Source: Sphagnum magellanicum
Lineage: Eukaryota; Streptophyta; Sphagnopsida; Sphagnales; Sphagnaceae
Length of the DNA stretch: 64,000 nucleotides
Direction: 5' to 3'
Assembly (NCBI GenBank): GCA_021904315.1
Contig: CM038909.1
Span: forward strand, 21,242,212-21,306,211
Part shown: positions 1 through 12,100 of the stretch, one piece after another
Position numbering within the stretch: the stretch's first letter is position 1
Layout: each line of letters begins with the position of its first letter
Notes under the pieces: model-generated
Seen by the model: the letters and a program-made list of their open reading frames with translations, nothing else
Database searches by the model: none
Told to the model about the DNA's origin: nothing
Program-made: the position numbers and the translations under genes

Positions 1-222
1 AAAGTGATGTTAACCCAATCTATCTATTGCAACATATGTTTAAAAACATCCAATTAAAAAAGAAAGTGATGTTAACACAATCTACCATAACATATTTAAA
101 AATGTCCACTTCAAAAGAAAAGTGAGGTTAACCCAATCTACCTTAATGTATTTAAAAACGTCTACTTAAAGAGAAAGTGAGGTTAAACCGATCTACCACA
201 ACTTTAAAACATTTTCCATTGC
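1..222. repeat. tandem repeat, about 56-base unit, four copies
   Basis: Four successive units each begin with AAAGTGATGTTAAC or AAGTGAGGTTAAC, continue with a CCAATCTACC-like core and end in a TTTAAAAAC-rich stretch. Starts fall near 1, 62, 119 and 174, so the period is about 55-62 bases. The array begins at the window edge and probably extends to the left. Units differ from each other by several substitutions, so it is not recent. No coding potential is seen. Confidence 0.8.
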
Positions 223-1316
223 ACCACCTTATGCGTAGTTGCTCTTTCCAAAGATCCCTAGAGTGTAAGGTAATGCACAACTAGCAAGAAATTACAACCA
301 AGGCACCTCTTGCCGTATGGCCACTCCATGTGGGGGCATTTTGCAAAACACAATGCTTGTTGGTGAGTTTGTTATGTCCTAAAGAATTCGACCTTATGGA
401 AAAAATTGCCTCCTAGTGAGTGATTATGGTGGGGCTGGTAAGCCTTGCCTCCTCATGAACTTGGTGGCAAAATGCACCCTAGGAACATAATATCCCCCTG
501 GCTGGAAAAAAAGGGTCTTTGGTTGTCCTTTCTAGCTTTCCATATACACATAATTGGACACTTGGAAGAATGCAAAATTGGCACTTGGCAAGAAAATGGA
601 ATAATTTTTGGACCTACAAAATACCTTGAAAAATAAGTCCCAAAAGGGCAATTAAAATCCTTTATAATTAGTCAATCATCAAACTATTTTTCCAAAAATG
701 AAATGAAATTATATTCTATTCTTTTAAATAAGAAATCATGGATATGGAGGAGGGGGTTAATTGCCCCCTAGGAGCATGTGGCATGTCTTCATTGCTCAAG
801 TAGGAATAAGTCTCTTTTGATCCCCTAATGTTCTACAATGAGAATAGAGAGCGCAATTATAGGTACCAATAAAAGTAGAATTGAAAGTATTATTATAAAG
901 GAATATGAGTAATACTAGCTAGCTACTTTTATGAAGAGAAAAAAAAATACTAAAGTCCTATTTCAACTCATTGGGGATATTATTGCTTCTTATTTGTATT
1001 TGGAATATTTTAAAAGAAAGGATGTGATGACCAATGGCCAATAAATTTATTCATTTCCCAATAATGGCAATGGATGTGGTGAAGTTAATGTTGTTCCCTA
1101 GAAGGTCAAATGGAGAAATGGAATGTAATTTCTTTACTACAAGCCCAAGAGAAATAAATTGTTTTGTGTAATGAAAGCTAGTTGGCCCCTTGCCAAGTGG
1201 GTGGTAACAAAAGGACAAAGGAATTTTAGTTGGAAATTTCACCTCTAGATTGACATACCATAAGGACTCCAAAGCTACACATTCTAGTTTGAAAAATACC
1301 TAGTGCCTTGGCTGCC
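223..1316. other. intergenic DNA, nothing recognised
   Basis: AT-rich sequence with only short accidental reading frames. No codon bias, no splice-bounded conserved peptide and no repeat termini were seen. Confidence 0.6.
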
Positions 1317-1560
1317 CAGGGTTTTAAAAAAAAAAAAAAAAATCTTTTTTTCATAATTTCTTTTTATTTTTCTATTTTTGTGATGTAGCTGAAGTGGTGA
1401 TCATCCATAATATGATTTAGCCAGGTTTGGCTACATAATAGATATGAAAGTAGAAAAATAACCATATTTTTGGCTACCTGCTGGAACTTAATATAAAAAA
1501 TCTGGCAAATTTGGGTCATTTTTTTTCCATGAAAACTACTATATGTTGAAATCACATTTT
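1317..1560 (+). mobile_element. hAT-like MITE, decayed copy
   Basis: The family body is clear at about 1370-1500: TTTTTGTGATGTAGCTG, then TGGTGATCATCCATAA, then GATTTAGCCAGGTTTGGCTA, then TTTTTGGCTACCTGCTGGAA. A possible left end CAGGGTTTT lies at 1317 before a long A and T tract. No right end or target duplication was found, so the limits are approximate. Confidence 0.55.
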
Positions 1561-2774
1561 TCAAGTTGAAATTTCATTATATATATATATATAACACTAT
1601 CTTTGCCATTTCAACACATGTTTGTTGAATAATTAATTAAATTTTAGGATTCCATTTTAACAAATGACATATTCCATCAGATTCTTTATTTTCTTCCACA
1701 AAAAAGATACTTCTTAAATTTTTGTTGAAAATTTCAATATTTCTAAAAATAATAATTAGAGTTGAAATGGGCCAAGTACTACCATGCTCTTGGGATGGTT
1801 AACCGCTCAAGATAATGGCAATGTTGCAAAGAGTTATAAAAACCAACTACTAGGAGTCAAAAATGGTTATAAGCTAAGGAAGACAATTCACAAGGCATTA
1901 AACCTAATGAATTTTCTTTTTGTGGCAAAAATTCACCATGTTGGGAATTGTTATGAGAAAGCAAAATGGGAACTTTGTTTTTAAAGCAGAATTTGACACT
2001 TTTGCAAAATTAAATATTTGAAAAAAGAAAAAAATTAAGAGCATTGTATACACCCATGGTAAGGTTTAAATGACAAGATGAGTTTAATGTCCAAAGTTTT
2101 CCTTGTTTTCATTTGATAATTTCTCCTACTCCATGTTCTAAAATTATAATAAAAAGGAGAAAGAGAGTCCCTTCCAATGTGAAAGAAAAAGAAATTTTCC
2201 TCTACCCAACAACCAAAACGACCATTGAAAAGTGTCTCCACCCTCCCCACCAAAATAAGTGAACTCAATGTGGGTTTTGGGTGGTTAGGCTAGAGCTTGA
2301 TTTTTGTTTTGTTTATTGTTTCTTTTTGGTTGCAAAAGGGGACAAAGGGGCCATTGTAAGTTTGCCACCAAGTGCCATGAACCCATCCAACCACTACTAG
2401 GCCAATTTTTTTTGTCAATCAACTCCAATAGAAAGAGAGAGAGAAAGAGATCATGTGGAGTTTTCTTGTGAGGGGATTGGGTTTTGTTCACCTACCTACC
2501 CAACCTAAATGTAGTAGTGTGTTTGGCCATTACTTTTTTGCTATCTTGTACTTTACATTTGCATTATTTGCCCCTCCATGTGACTCCCCAACCAATTCAT
2601 ATAATTTCCACAAAAGTTTGTCAACATTTCCCACATCCTCTCCACTCTTTCATGAAGATTCAAATACATTTCAATGGAATTACAAAAAAATTTGTTATAA
2701 TGTGTATTTATTATATATCTAAATGAAATCAAATGAATTGAAACACTAGTAATTATAGCAACCCAATAGTGTTT
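1561..2774. other. AT-rich intergenic DNA
   Basis: It holds a short AT dinucleotide run near 1578-1593 and otherwise nothing recognised. Reading frames here are short, unsupported and mutually overlapping. Confidence 0.6.
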
Positions 2775-3083
2775 CAGTCCATGGGTTTTTTTTTTTTTTT
2801 TCCAATTTTGATGTAGCTGACTGAGGTGGGGATCATTCATAAGCCAATTGAGCCAAATATGGCTATTAAGAAAATATGAAAGGAAAAAAAAAAAGAAAAC
2901 ATCCTTCTATATTATTGACTACCTACTTGAACCATGTATAGAAATGTGGAGATTTTTAAAAGATTTTTTATCATATTTTCTTCAAATTTTTGTGATTTGC
3001 TTTTGGAAAAAGTCATTGACTTTATGGCATAAAAATTTCCAAAATTTTACAACGGAGTGAAATTTCCCACCCAAAAAAGGCTG
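2775..3083 (+). mobile_element. hAT-like MITE
   Basis: It begins with CAGTCCATGG and a T tract, then carries the family body (CCAATTTTGATGTAGCTG, GGGGATCATTCATAAGCC, TTGAGCCAAATATGGCTA, GACTACCTACTTGAACC). It ends with AAAAAAGGCTG at 3083, matching the right end of the well-bounded copy at 55220-55516. An 8-base target duplication could not be seen at the left end, so that boundary is less certain. Confidence 0.7.
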
Positions 3084-3927
3084 GTTGTGATATCCAAGAA
3101 ACTCATGTGCCAAGGATATATTGAAGTTTGAAGGTGGCTGTGTTTGTAGATTTAGATTTGGCATTTCAATGTAATAACTACAACCCAATAAACATATATC
3201 ATTCTTTACACTATTATTGGGAGTTCAAGTTTTACACGATGGGATAAATTTCATAAGTGTTATTATGTTTGGATCTCTTAGTCATAAATGCTATCCCTAG
3301 AAATGTTATCATAAAAACTTGTAAAATTTTTATATGTTAAAACTTAAATAGATGCAAATGTGTTAAAAAATCCATATTCCCCAACCCTAACATTTAAAAG
3401 AGGAATTATAAGTAGTTTTAAAAGAGATAAGGTAGAAAAAACATGTGAGAAAACATTTGGCTCATTTACCACTTCAACATTTATACATACTATTCAAAAT
3501 GTGCACATACTCAAGACAACAAAATAAGTCAAAGATACCATTTTCAAAATGGACTATAGCACAATGCACATGGTATAAATTAGCTTCTACTTGGTATCAC
3601 ACAACCCTACAATAAAACCCCTTTTCCCACTCATACATGTTTGTGTACCATAAGGTAACAAACAAGAATGGCCGTCTCATGCAAGGAATACCTACCTTGT
3701 TTCACAAACAAGATTTTCATGGGCTTCTCAGTGCTCGACATCTCATCTTTGCTCAAAGAAGTCTATGTGTGTATGATTTACAAATTGTAAGAATATAGTT
3801 AGAGTTGAGTGCTTGGATTGGAAGGAGAAAAGGAAACTCTCAACTCATGCAGCCAATGAGATGCTCAACATGCCCTCAGGAGGGCCCATTATTTTTCCTC
3901 AATGATTTTCTCAACATGTCTATCAAG
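3084..3927. other. intergenic DNA, nothing recognised
   Basis: AT-rich, no supported gene, repeat terminus or RNA gene. Confidence 0.6.
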
Positions 3928-4020
3928 TTCCCAAGATGTTCCCAAAGGTTTTCAATGACATTCCCAAGATGTTCCCATAGGTTTCCAGTGACATTCCCAA
4001 CATGTTCCGAAAGTTCCTAA
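3928..4020. repeat. 33-base tandem repeat, about 2.7 copies
   Basis: Units start at 3928, 3961 and 3994 and share TTCCCAAGATGTTCCCA followed by GGTTT and GTGACA or ATGACA. Because 33 is a multiple of three, it keeps a 71-codon frame open across 3805-4020. That frame has no recognisable protein similarity and I do not call it a gene. Confidence 0.85.
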
Positions 4021-4380
4021 TGTGTTATGCAAGATGTTCTCAATAGCACCATATAGTTTATCCCATTTCTTTTGGCATGTAGTTGAACTTGCACAATCTC
4101 TAAGTGTAGGCCAAAGGGAAGAGTTGCATACTTTCATTTTGGGGGATTACAGAATGATTCAAAATTGGTTTTTTGATGGGGGCTGATCAAACTGGCTCCT
4201 TGCAAACAAACACAAAAAGAAAAGAAGAACTTTGGGTGCAACCCCCACCCCCAAATCAATATAATACCACTGACAAATGGGTACCCATTCTATTAAGTGA
4301 TAATGGATACATACTATATATCCAAGGGGAAAAGACAATTTAAGTTACACAAGAATGAGAGAAGATGGGGAATAGAGAAA

Positions 4381-4405
<25 letters not shown>
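4381..4405. repeat. (AG)n microsatellite
   Basis: Uninterrupted AG dinucleotides. It lies upstream of the KEG leader; purine-pyrimidine runs of this kind are common near plant gene starts. Confidence 0.95.
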
Positions 4406-4411
<6 letters not shown>

Positions 4412-6135
4412 TAGATATGATGATATGATTAGACTATAGCTTCTTCACACATTGCTTTGCCCACTTCATGAATGAATGAAGGAATGAGTGGGAATGGAAT
4501 GGAAGGGAAGGGATGCCACCATCACTCCTCCCATTCTATTCTATTCCCACCACAACCACTGTTGTTGTGGTGGTGATTGTTGTTGTGATGGTGTGTCTCC
4601 CCCTGCACTCCACCTTTTTTGTACTAGAGTAGGTAGTCTTTGGTGGCTATGGTGAGGGGTGATGTGATGCATATCCCCTTGTTTTCTTGTTGTTGAAGTA
4701 GTTGTTGCCTGGCATGGCTTTGTTCATCCCTTCCTCCTAGTACTTTTTGCTTCTTCTCTCTAAAAGCTTTCTTTGCTACCCCCATGACCTAAAGCTTCCA
4801 TAGCCCCAACCCAATGAGACAAGCTCTAGACTCCTGAAATAACAAACAGCTGCTCTTACTTACTTACTTTCTTCCTCTCTTTCTTTCTTCTGTTAGAGAT
4901 CTTCGTCTTTCTGTATGGGTGGGTGTGTGTTTTTCTCTTTCAAGCTTTGAAGGAACTGGTACCATTGCTTGATGAATCCATCTTCTTGAGGATTTGGGAC
5001 TACCCCAATGTGTGTTTCCATGCTTTTCATGAGGATCTGGAACTACCCAAATGTCTGTTTCCATGCTCTTCAAGAGGTTTTGGAACTGCCCAAATGTCTG
5101 TTTCCGTGTTCTGTGAGAAGTATAGAATGGGAGGTGGGAAATTGGGTTTCATGGGAAGTGTAGAATGTTTGATGAAGAATTGGGTAGTGGGGGAATGAAG
5201 GGTACACAGACGAATTTTTGATTTGTGACAAGTGATCAAGAGTTGTTTTTCTGCCAATTTTACTTTTTGGGACCAATTTGGAGCTCACCCAAATCCAAAA
5301 TCCAGTTGAAGAGCGTGTACTTGCAGAGCAGCTGGCTGATGGAGAAAGAGAAGGAGGGAGATGAAATCAAGCTCTGCTGATCCTGATTTGGGTTTTACTG
5401 TGAAGAAAGCAAATGGTGGTTGTGTGTGGTGGGAGAAGTATAAGAAATTTGAGAAAGACTTGTAGATAGATATGTGTGTTTGTGCCTCAGGAGTCCTTGT
5501 GTGCAGAATTTGGGAATTGGGGTTTTAGAGCTGTTGAAGAAGAGCTGGAGCTTTTGTGTTCTGCTCTCTCTCTTCTGTGGGTTATGATGATGATGATCAG
5601 CGCTTGAAGATGGAGGAGGGGTTTGTTTGGTGAAGGGTTGATCTTGTAGCCGTGATTTGTTTTGCCAAGGGGTTGATTGTGGAGGAAGAAGAGGATCTGG
5701 CATGTGTGAGGTAAGGTGAGGTGGGTTCGAATGGCTTTGGACGTGTGGCGGATTTGAGGAAGTTCATGGTTCTGCAGCTTTTATGAGTATGCGTCTGTGA
5801 ATTGGGATGCTTGCTTCCAGAGCAAATGGGGGGCACAGAGAAGCATCAAGATCTGGCCAAGACATCAGAGGAAACAGCTCTCGCATTGAGGGGTTTCTTC
5901 TTACAAAGATTGCCTGATCAAGAGCTGGTCAGATCTCTTGATTTGGGTTTTTTTTCCCCATCCCCCTTCCCCTTTCTCTTGAGATGTGCCTGGCCTAAGT
6001 CCAGGGCTAATCTCTGAGGAAAAAGGTTTGGTTTTGACAAGAGATTTATTGGCAGCAGCAGCAGCTGCTGCAAGATATTTCATTTCCCCTGTGCCTGCTG
6101 TGAATTCGAAAGAAGAGGAAGAAGATTGGAAGAAG
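4406..6135 (+). promoter_or_regulatory. KEG: KEG upstream region and probable long 5' leader
   Basis: Base composition changes here from AT-rich flank to a more GC-balanced, CT-rich stretch leading into the KEG start. A pyrimidine-rich patch lies at about 4861-4915. A TATATAT element sits further up, near 4314-4321, at a plausible but unproven distance. The leader contains upstream ATGs, including a 34-codon frame at 5361-5465 and a 71-codon frame at 5802-6017. A polypyrimidine tract at about 5950-5980 followed by a CAG near 6003 could be the acceptor of a leader intron. None of these can be confirmed without transcript data. The transcription start is not placed. Confidence 0.5.
4988..5116. 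repeat. 43-base tandem repeat, three copies
   Basis: Units at 4988-5030, 5031-5073 and 5074-5116 share GAGG, TTGGGACTACCC or TGGAACTGCCC, then AATGT, TGTTTCC and TGTTCT-like ends. The array lies inside the probable KEG upstream or leader region, so copy number could change leader length or structure. Short frames opening across it on both strands are by-products of the repetition. Confidence 0.9.
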
Positions 6136-9100
6136 ATGAAGCTGCCTGGATGTTCAGTCTGCCAGGTAACCTTCAATGAAGATGACAGAGCACCCATGAT
6201 GCTGCAATGTGGACACAGCTTCTGCAAAGAGTGCTTGTCACATATGTTTGATGTGAGTGCAGATCACAGCTTGGTTTGCCCTAGGTGTAGACAGCCCTCA
6301 AAAGTGGGTAATAGTGTGGAAGCTCTACGAAAGAATTTTGGCATGCTTTCACTGATTCGACGAGCTTCAGCTGATTGCACTGGAGAAGATGACTCAGAAG
6401 ATGATGATGATTTAGCAGACTCGTCATCGAATCCCTACTCTGATCGCTCACGCAGCAATACCCCACAAGCTAGTCCTGCTTGGTCACCAGGATGTTGTGG
6501 AATTTTCTTGGACTTGGGTTCACATTCGCTGCGATTGCTGCGCTTGTTGGGTACTGGACCTCAACCTGGCCAAGATGTGTGGGCAGGATTGCTTACTGGT
6601 GCTAGTGGCTGTAAGCACAAGGTAGCTGTGAAGAAGCTCGACATTCCGGTCAGCATGGACTTGGAATGGATACAGGGAAGGATTGAAGTGCTGCGTCGCA
6701 GTGCTATGTGGTGTCAGAACATATGCACTGTTTATGGAGTATGTGAGAAAGATGGCAAACTCTGCATTGTGATGGACAAGTACTTCTCCTCTGTGCAGAG
6801 GATGATGCAGCAAAATGAAGGTCGCCTTACTTTGGAACAGATTCTAAGGTAAGATTCTCTGGTTGACACATTCTTTCCTTGCTTGATGTAAGTGTGTTTG
6901 CTGTGGGAACACAACTGTTGATTGACTTTGATGGTTGCTTGTGTAGGTATGGTGCAGATGTCTCACGTGGTGTAGCAGAACTCCATGCAGCTGGAGTTGT
7001 TTGCATGAACCTGAAGCCTTCAAACCTGTTATTGGACTCAAAAGGTCGAGCTGTGGTTTCGGACTTTGGGTTTCCTGAAATATTGAAGAAGCCACAGTGC
7101 AAAAAGGCTCGTTCTGTTGCTGGAAGTGGTGGTGGGGATGAGGGATCGATGGCACTGATGCATTCGTGCATTGAATGCACAATGTTGAGCCCACATTACA
7201 CAGCCCCTGAGGCATGGGAGCCTTTACGAAAATCACCACTCAATCTCTTCTGGGAAGATACTGTTGCAATTGCAAATGAGTCTGATGCTTGGAGTTTCGG
7301 ATGCACTCTGGTTGAGATGTGCACAGGAGCTGTTCCGTAAGACCAAATTCCTTTCCATTTTCTGTGTGTACCATCCTCTACCCCAAGATCTAGATTGCTA
7401 GCATTTTGCTGATCAGCAGCTGCCCCTTGCTAACCTTCTTCTCCTCATGCTAGATACCCCAATTGTTGAAATTGATTGTGCTTGAAATTGCACAGGTGGG
7501 CAGGCTGTAGTTCAGAAGAGATATACAAAGCTGTGGTTAAGGCTCGACGACAACCCCCACAGTATGTTGGGGTGGTTGGCGGAGGAATTCCAAGAGATCT
7601 CTGGAAGATGATTGGGGAATGCCTGCAGTTCAAACCATCAAAGAGACCGACTTTTCATGCAATGTTGGCAATTTTCCTCCGCCACCTACGGGACATGCCT
7701 CTGAGTCCTCCCCCCAGCCCTGATAAGTATGTATAACAAAGCATCAAAGTTTCCACCTAGCTGCTGCTCATGTTATTGTTTATAAATGATGGGTATTTTT
7801 GTCCCTAATTGGGCATTTTGTTGATGATCAACTCCTCTCACATGCTGCATGTTTATTGTTGGAACCAGTGACCTATCAAAAGATGCAGAATCATCAGGGG
7901 CAGAGCCATCACCATCCTCAACTCTAGATTTTGGTCTTGTATCGCAAACATCCCTTCATCGGTTCATATCTGAGGGGGATACTGATGGAGTACGGTAAGT
8001 GGACTGGTTCAGGAGTTCTTAAAGAGATGACCTGGATGTGTACATGGGTGTCGTATGTTTCTAGGTTTCAGGATGCCACACACTTGCATTGACCAGGTTA
8101 CAATCACAAACACTGGGTTAGTGTTATATAAACTGAAAATAAATGCTTTTGGGATTGTCTGAAACTGTGCCTTTTGTCAACCTCTATATACATATGCAGG
8201 GATTTGCTTCGTAAAGCTGCTGTGTCTGGCAAATCCGAGAATTTGCTTGGGGTGCTCTTGGATGGCCGTAATACAGAAGGTCAAACTGCACTGCACATGG
8301 CAGCTATGCGTGGTTACTCAGAGATAGTTGAGGCCATCTTGGAGTACCCAGAAGCAGATGTAGAGGTACTGGACAAAGATGGTGATACACCCATTGTGTT
8401 TGCTGTGGCATCTGGTACACCAGAGTGCCTCAAAGTGCTCATAAGAAAGGGTGCTGATGTGAATGCCCGGCTAAAGGATGGACTTGGCCCGGCTGTGGCA
8501 CATGTGTGTGCATTCCATGGTCAGCCTGATTGCATGAGGGTAATTCATCTTTTCTTCATTCATCTGCATGATATTACATGATTGCCTACTTCTGTCTTAG
8601 ATGTCAAGGTAGGTGTTTTCCCAGTCAAGAACTGTGCTCAAGAAATATGCAGAGCAAGCTCTGGATCGTGATCCGATCATGTACAGAAATCCTACTACTC
8701 CCCATATTCTGGCTGGTGGATCAAGCATCACATTTTCCATCAAGGATGTTGACAAAGAATTATTGTGGATTTTATTGTTGATATCAGGAGTTGCTTGTGG
8801 CTGGGGCTGATCCAAATACTGTCGATGATGAGGGAGAGACTGTCTTGCATCGGGCTGTTGCTAAAAAGCACATTGAATGTGCGATTGTCATCCTGGAGAA
8901 TGGTGGCTGCAGATCCATGGGCATTCTGAATGCAAAGGAGCTCACGTATGTTTTTTTCATTCTTTCAGGACTCTCTATAAATTGCTAGATGTTGTATTCT
9001 CTTGTTGCTTGTTCTGATCCTAGGATTTTCTTGTGCCTTCTCTTACACCATTCTGTATTGAATAAGACACTGCCACTATCATCTCTTGCCATTTCTTACC

Positions 9101-12100
9101 ATCAAGATACTGCTGACAACTTTTCACTTTTGCCTTTATCCTAGCCAGGAAAGATGATCAACAATTTTTTAGAACCAATTTCATGAGTCTAAATCACTGT
9201 GTGCTTCTGCTTTGTAATCTCTCGCAATTTTTGTGTCTACCTTCTGCTGCATGGAAGGGTGGTGGTTTCCTGAGATAGGTCTAGTGAGAGATAAAAACAG
9301 CAACCCACTTTTTTTTCTAGACATTTTTTTCAGACACACCACATTTAATTCTCTAGGCAGTGTTAAGGAGATCAAATGCTTTCTTCTGCTGCACCCAGTG
9401 AGTCCGGTGCCAAATCCGATTTTCCAGTTGTGGTGTGATGGATCTGCGTGACTTTATTCCATAACAGGCCCTTGCATTTGTGCATTGCAACTGCAAATGT
9501 GGCTGTTGTGAGAAAATGGGTGGAGATTGCGACACTTGAAGAAATTGAAGCAGCCATGGAGGTGCCCAGCTCGGTGGGGACCGCTTTATGTATGGCTGCT
9601 GCTCTTAAAAAAGCCCATGAGGAAGGTCAGCTCCCTGGTTGCTCAATTCCTTATATTGGATCTTGGCAAAGACAAAGCCCAGGCTTCATTATCACTGTTC
9701 AGATTGTTCTACTCTGTCTTTGAGATAGGTTTTCCGCTAACACAGCAGTAAAAGCCTTATCCAGACAAAAATGGATTGAGCAAGCTCACTGTGGTGACAA
9801 ACTTGACTGTACAGTTTTGTCTGTCTCCAAAATGGGTCGATGGTATATGATCTGAATGCTTGATCCATTGTGCTAAAATTGTGAAAGAATGTGCTATTGT
9901 TTCAGAGGCAAGAGAGCTGGTGAGAATTCTACTGGCAGCAGGAGCTCATGCAACTGCTATGGATATCCCCCGGGGTCAAACAGCATTACATGCTGCTGCT
10001 ATTGCCAATGACATGGAGATGGTGAAGGTGGGTTGGATTGTCGGCTGGTGAAAATTTTTATTAAAATTGGGCAAACAAGAAAATCTTATTGCAAGAGAAG
10101 AAACCAGAAACAACCTGGGCAAGTTGTGGGTAATTTTATCCACTTCTTCTGTTCCACATGGCTTCAAGACTACTACTACTACTATGGTTGTCCCTGACTT
10201 AGATAGTGGGCATTCTCTATCCAGGACATACTGAGCACAGGAGTTGATGTTGATGTGAGAGATATCCACACTAGCACACCCTTGTATGTTGCATTGGCAC
10301 GTGGCTCAGGGGATTGTGTAGGTCTGCTGCTAGAGAGAGGTGCCCGTTGCAACATTCAGGTATAATTGTATTCATTTCTTTGTCTTCTACCATGCATATA
10401 AACACTAAAACCTAAACCCACTCAACCATCTTTTGGTCAAACAGGTTGTTGTGCCTCATTGAATATGCTGCACATGTTCAAAGTCTTTCTGTTACCTGGA
10501 AGTTTGAGTCTTAGGTTGAAACCAGAATTTGTGGAACTTGAGAATGATCCACATTATTGGCAGGATGATGAGGGAGACAATGCATTCCACATAGCAGCTG
10601 ATATGGCGAAGATGGTTCGAGAAAACCTTCACTGGATTGCTGTAATGCTGCAGCGCCCTGATGCAGCAGTAGATGTAAAGAATCACAGGTCAGGATAGAG
10701 CTGGCCCCATATAAGACTATGATTATAGGCATGTCAATTGGTATCTGAGAAAATGCAAGTTGGGTTTTTTCTGAAGCCTCCTGTCTGTATCTTGCTAGCT
10801 TGGGGTGGTGTTATTCATATTGAAAATGGATTGATTTTGGGGCAGTGGCAAAACCTTGAGGGACTTGTTGGAGGCGCTGCCTTGTGAGTGGCTTTCTGAG
10901 GACTTACTTGAAGCACTCTCCTTCAAGGGTATTCAACTCTCACCTACCAAGTAAGTGACCCTTTGGAAATTGGTGTATTGGTTTGCTCAGTAATTTTCAG
11001 TAATATCTGCAGTATTGCAATCAGACAGTTACTGGACGTATTTTTATTTTCTGACATAGGGGATAACCTAGTGTTCTTCTTTGACCAATTGGGTGGTGTT
11101 TGATTGTTTGACAGATTTGATGTTGGGGACTGGGTGAAGTTCCGAAGGTGTGTGAAAGTGCCCAAGTTTGGATGGCAGGGAGCAAATGACCAAAGTGTTG
11201 GTTTTGTGCAAAGTGTGGAGGGTGTTGACCAGGTCATCATATCCTTTTGTACTGGTGAGGCACGGGTGCTGGCTGATGAGATTCTCAAGGTGGTGCCTCT
11301 TGATCGTGGCCAACATGTCCGCTTGAAGGCTGATGTCAAAGAGCCAAGGTAAATTATTTGAGTGTTTTTTTGTGTTGGGTTTGAAGAATCTCTTTTGAAT
11401 TTTCTCACAATGTGCTGTAATGTGGGATTGACTTCTCTCTAGGTAAAAACTAGCAATTTTGCGTTTTGCATGCAGGTATGGATGGCATGGGCAGTCACAG
11501 GAAAGCATTGGTACAGTGCTATGTATTGATGATGATGGGATCCTAAGAGTAGGCTTTCCAGGGGCCTCACGAGGCTGGAAGGCAGACCCTGCTGAGATGG
11601 AGAGAGTAGAGGAATTCAAAATTGGTGACTGGGTTCGTATCCGCCCATCCCTCACCACTGCCAAGCATGGTCTCGGGCCAGTCACACCTGGCAGCATTGG
11701 AGTTGTTTACAGCATCCGACCTGATCAGAGTTTGCTGCTGGACTTGAGCTATCTCCAAGGCCCTTGGCATTGTGAGCCTGAAGAGGTGGAGTTTGTAGAA
11801 CCATTTAAGGTACAAAGATGTACTTTCTCAGGGTGGAGATGGATGTTTTGGTTCCTTTGGTGAGAGCAAGTTTATTGAAACCAAGTGGGCTAAACATTCA
11901 ACATTTTGTTTCTCATACCAGGTGGGAGATCGTGTGTGTGTAAAAAGATCAGTTGCAGAACCACGATATGCTTGGGGTGGTGAGACACACCACAGTGTTG
12001 GTAAGATTAGCGAGGTGAGCAGTGATGGCTTGCTCATGATCGACATCACAGGTCGTCCCATCTTATGGCAAGCTGATCCTGCAGACATGGAGAAGGTTGA

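Noticed and set aside
5395..5836. Minus-strand frames upstream of KEG
   Set aside because: Proline/serine-rich by-products of the CT/AG-rich leader; no similarity recognised.
5986..6135. Upstream in-frame ATG for KEG adding 50 residues
   Set aside because: The extension has an alanine run from a GCA/GCT repeat and no family counterpart; ATG at 6136 places the RING where the family has it. Not fully excluded.
10944..11697. Long minus-strand frames opposite KEG exons 12-13
   Set aside because: They are shadows of the plus-strand KEG coding sequence, which has strong family similarity and spliced continuity.
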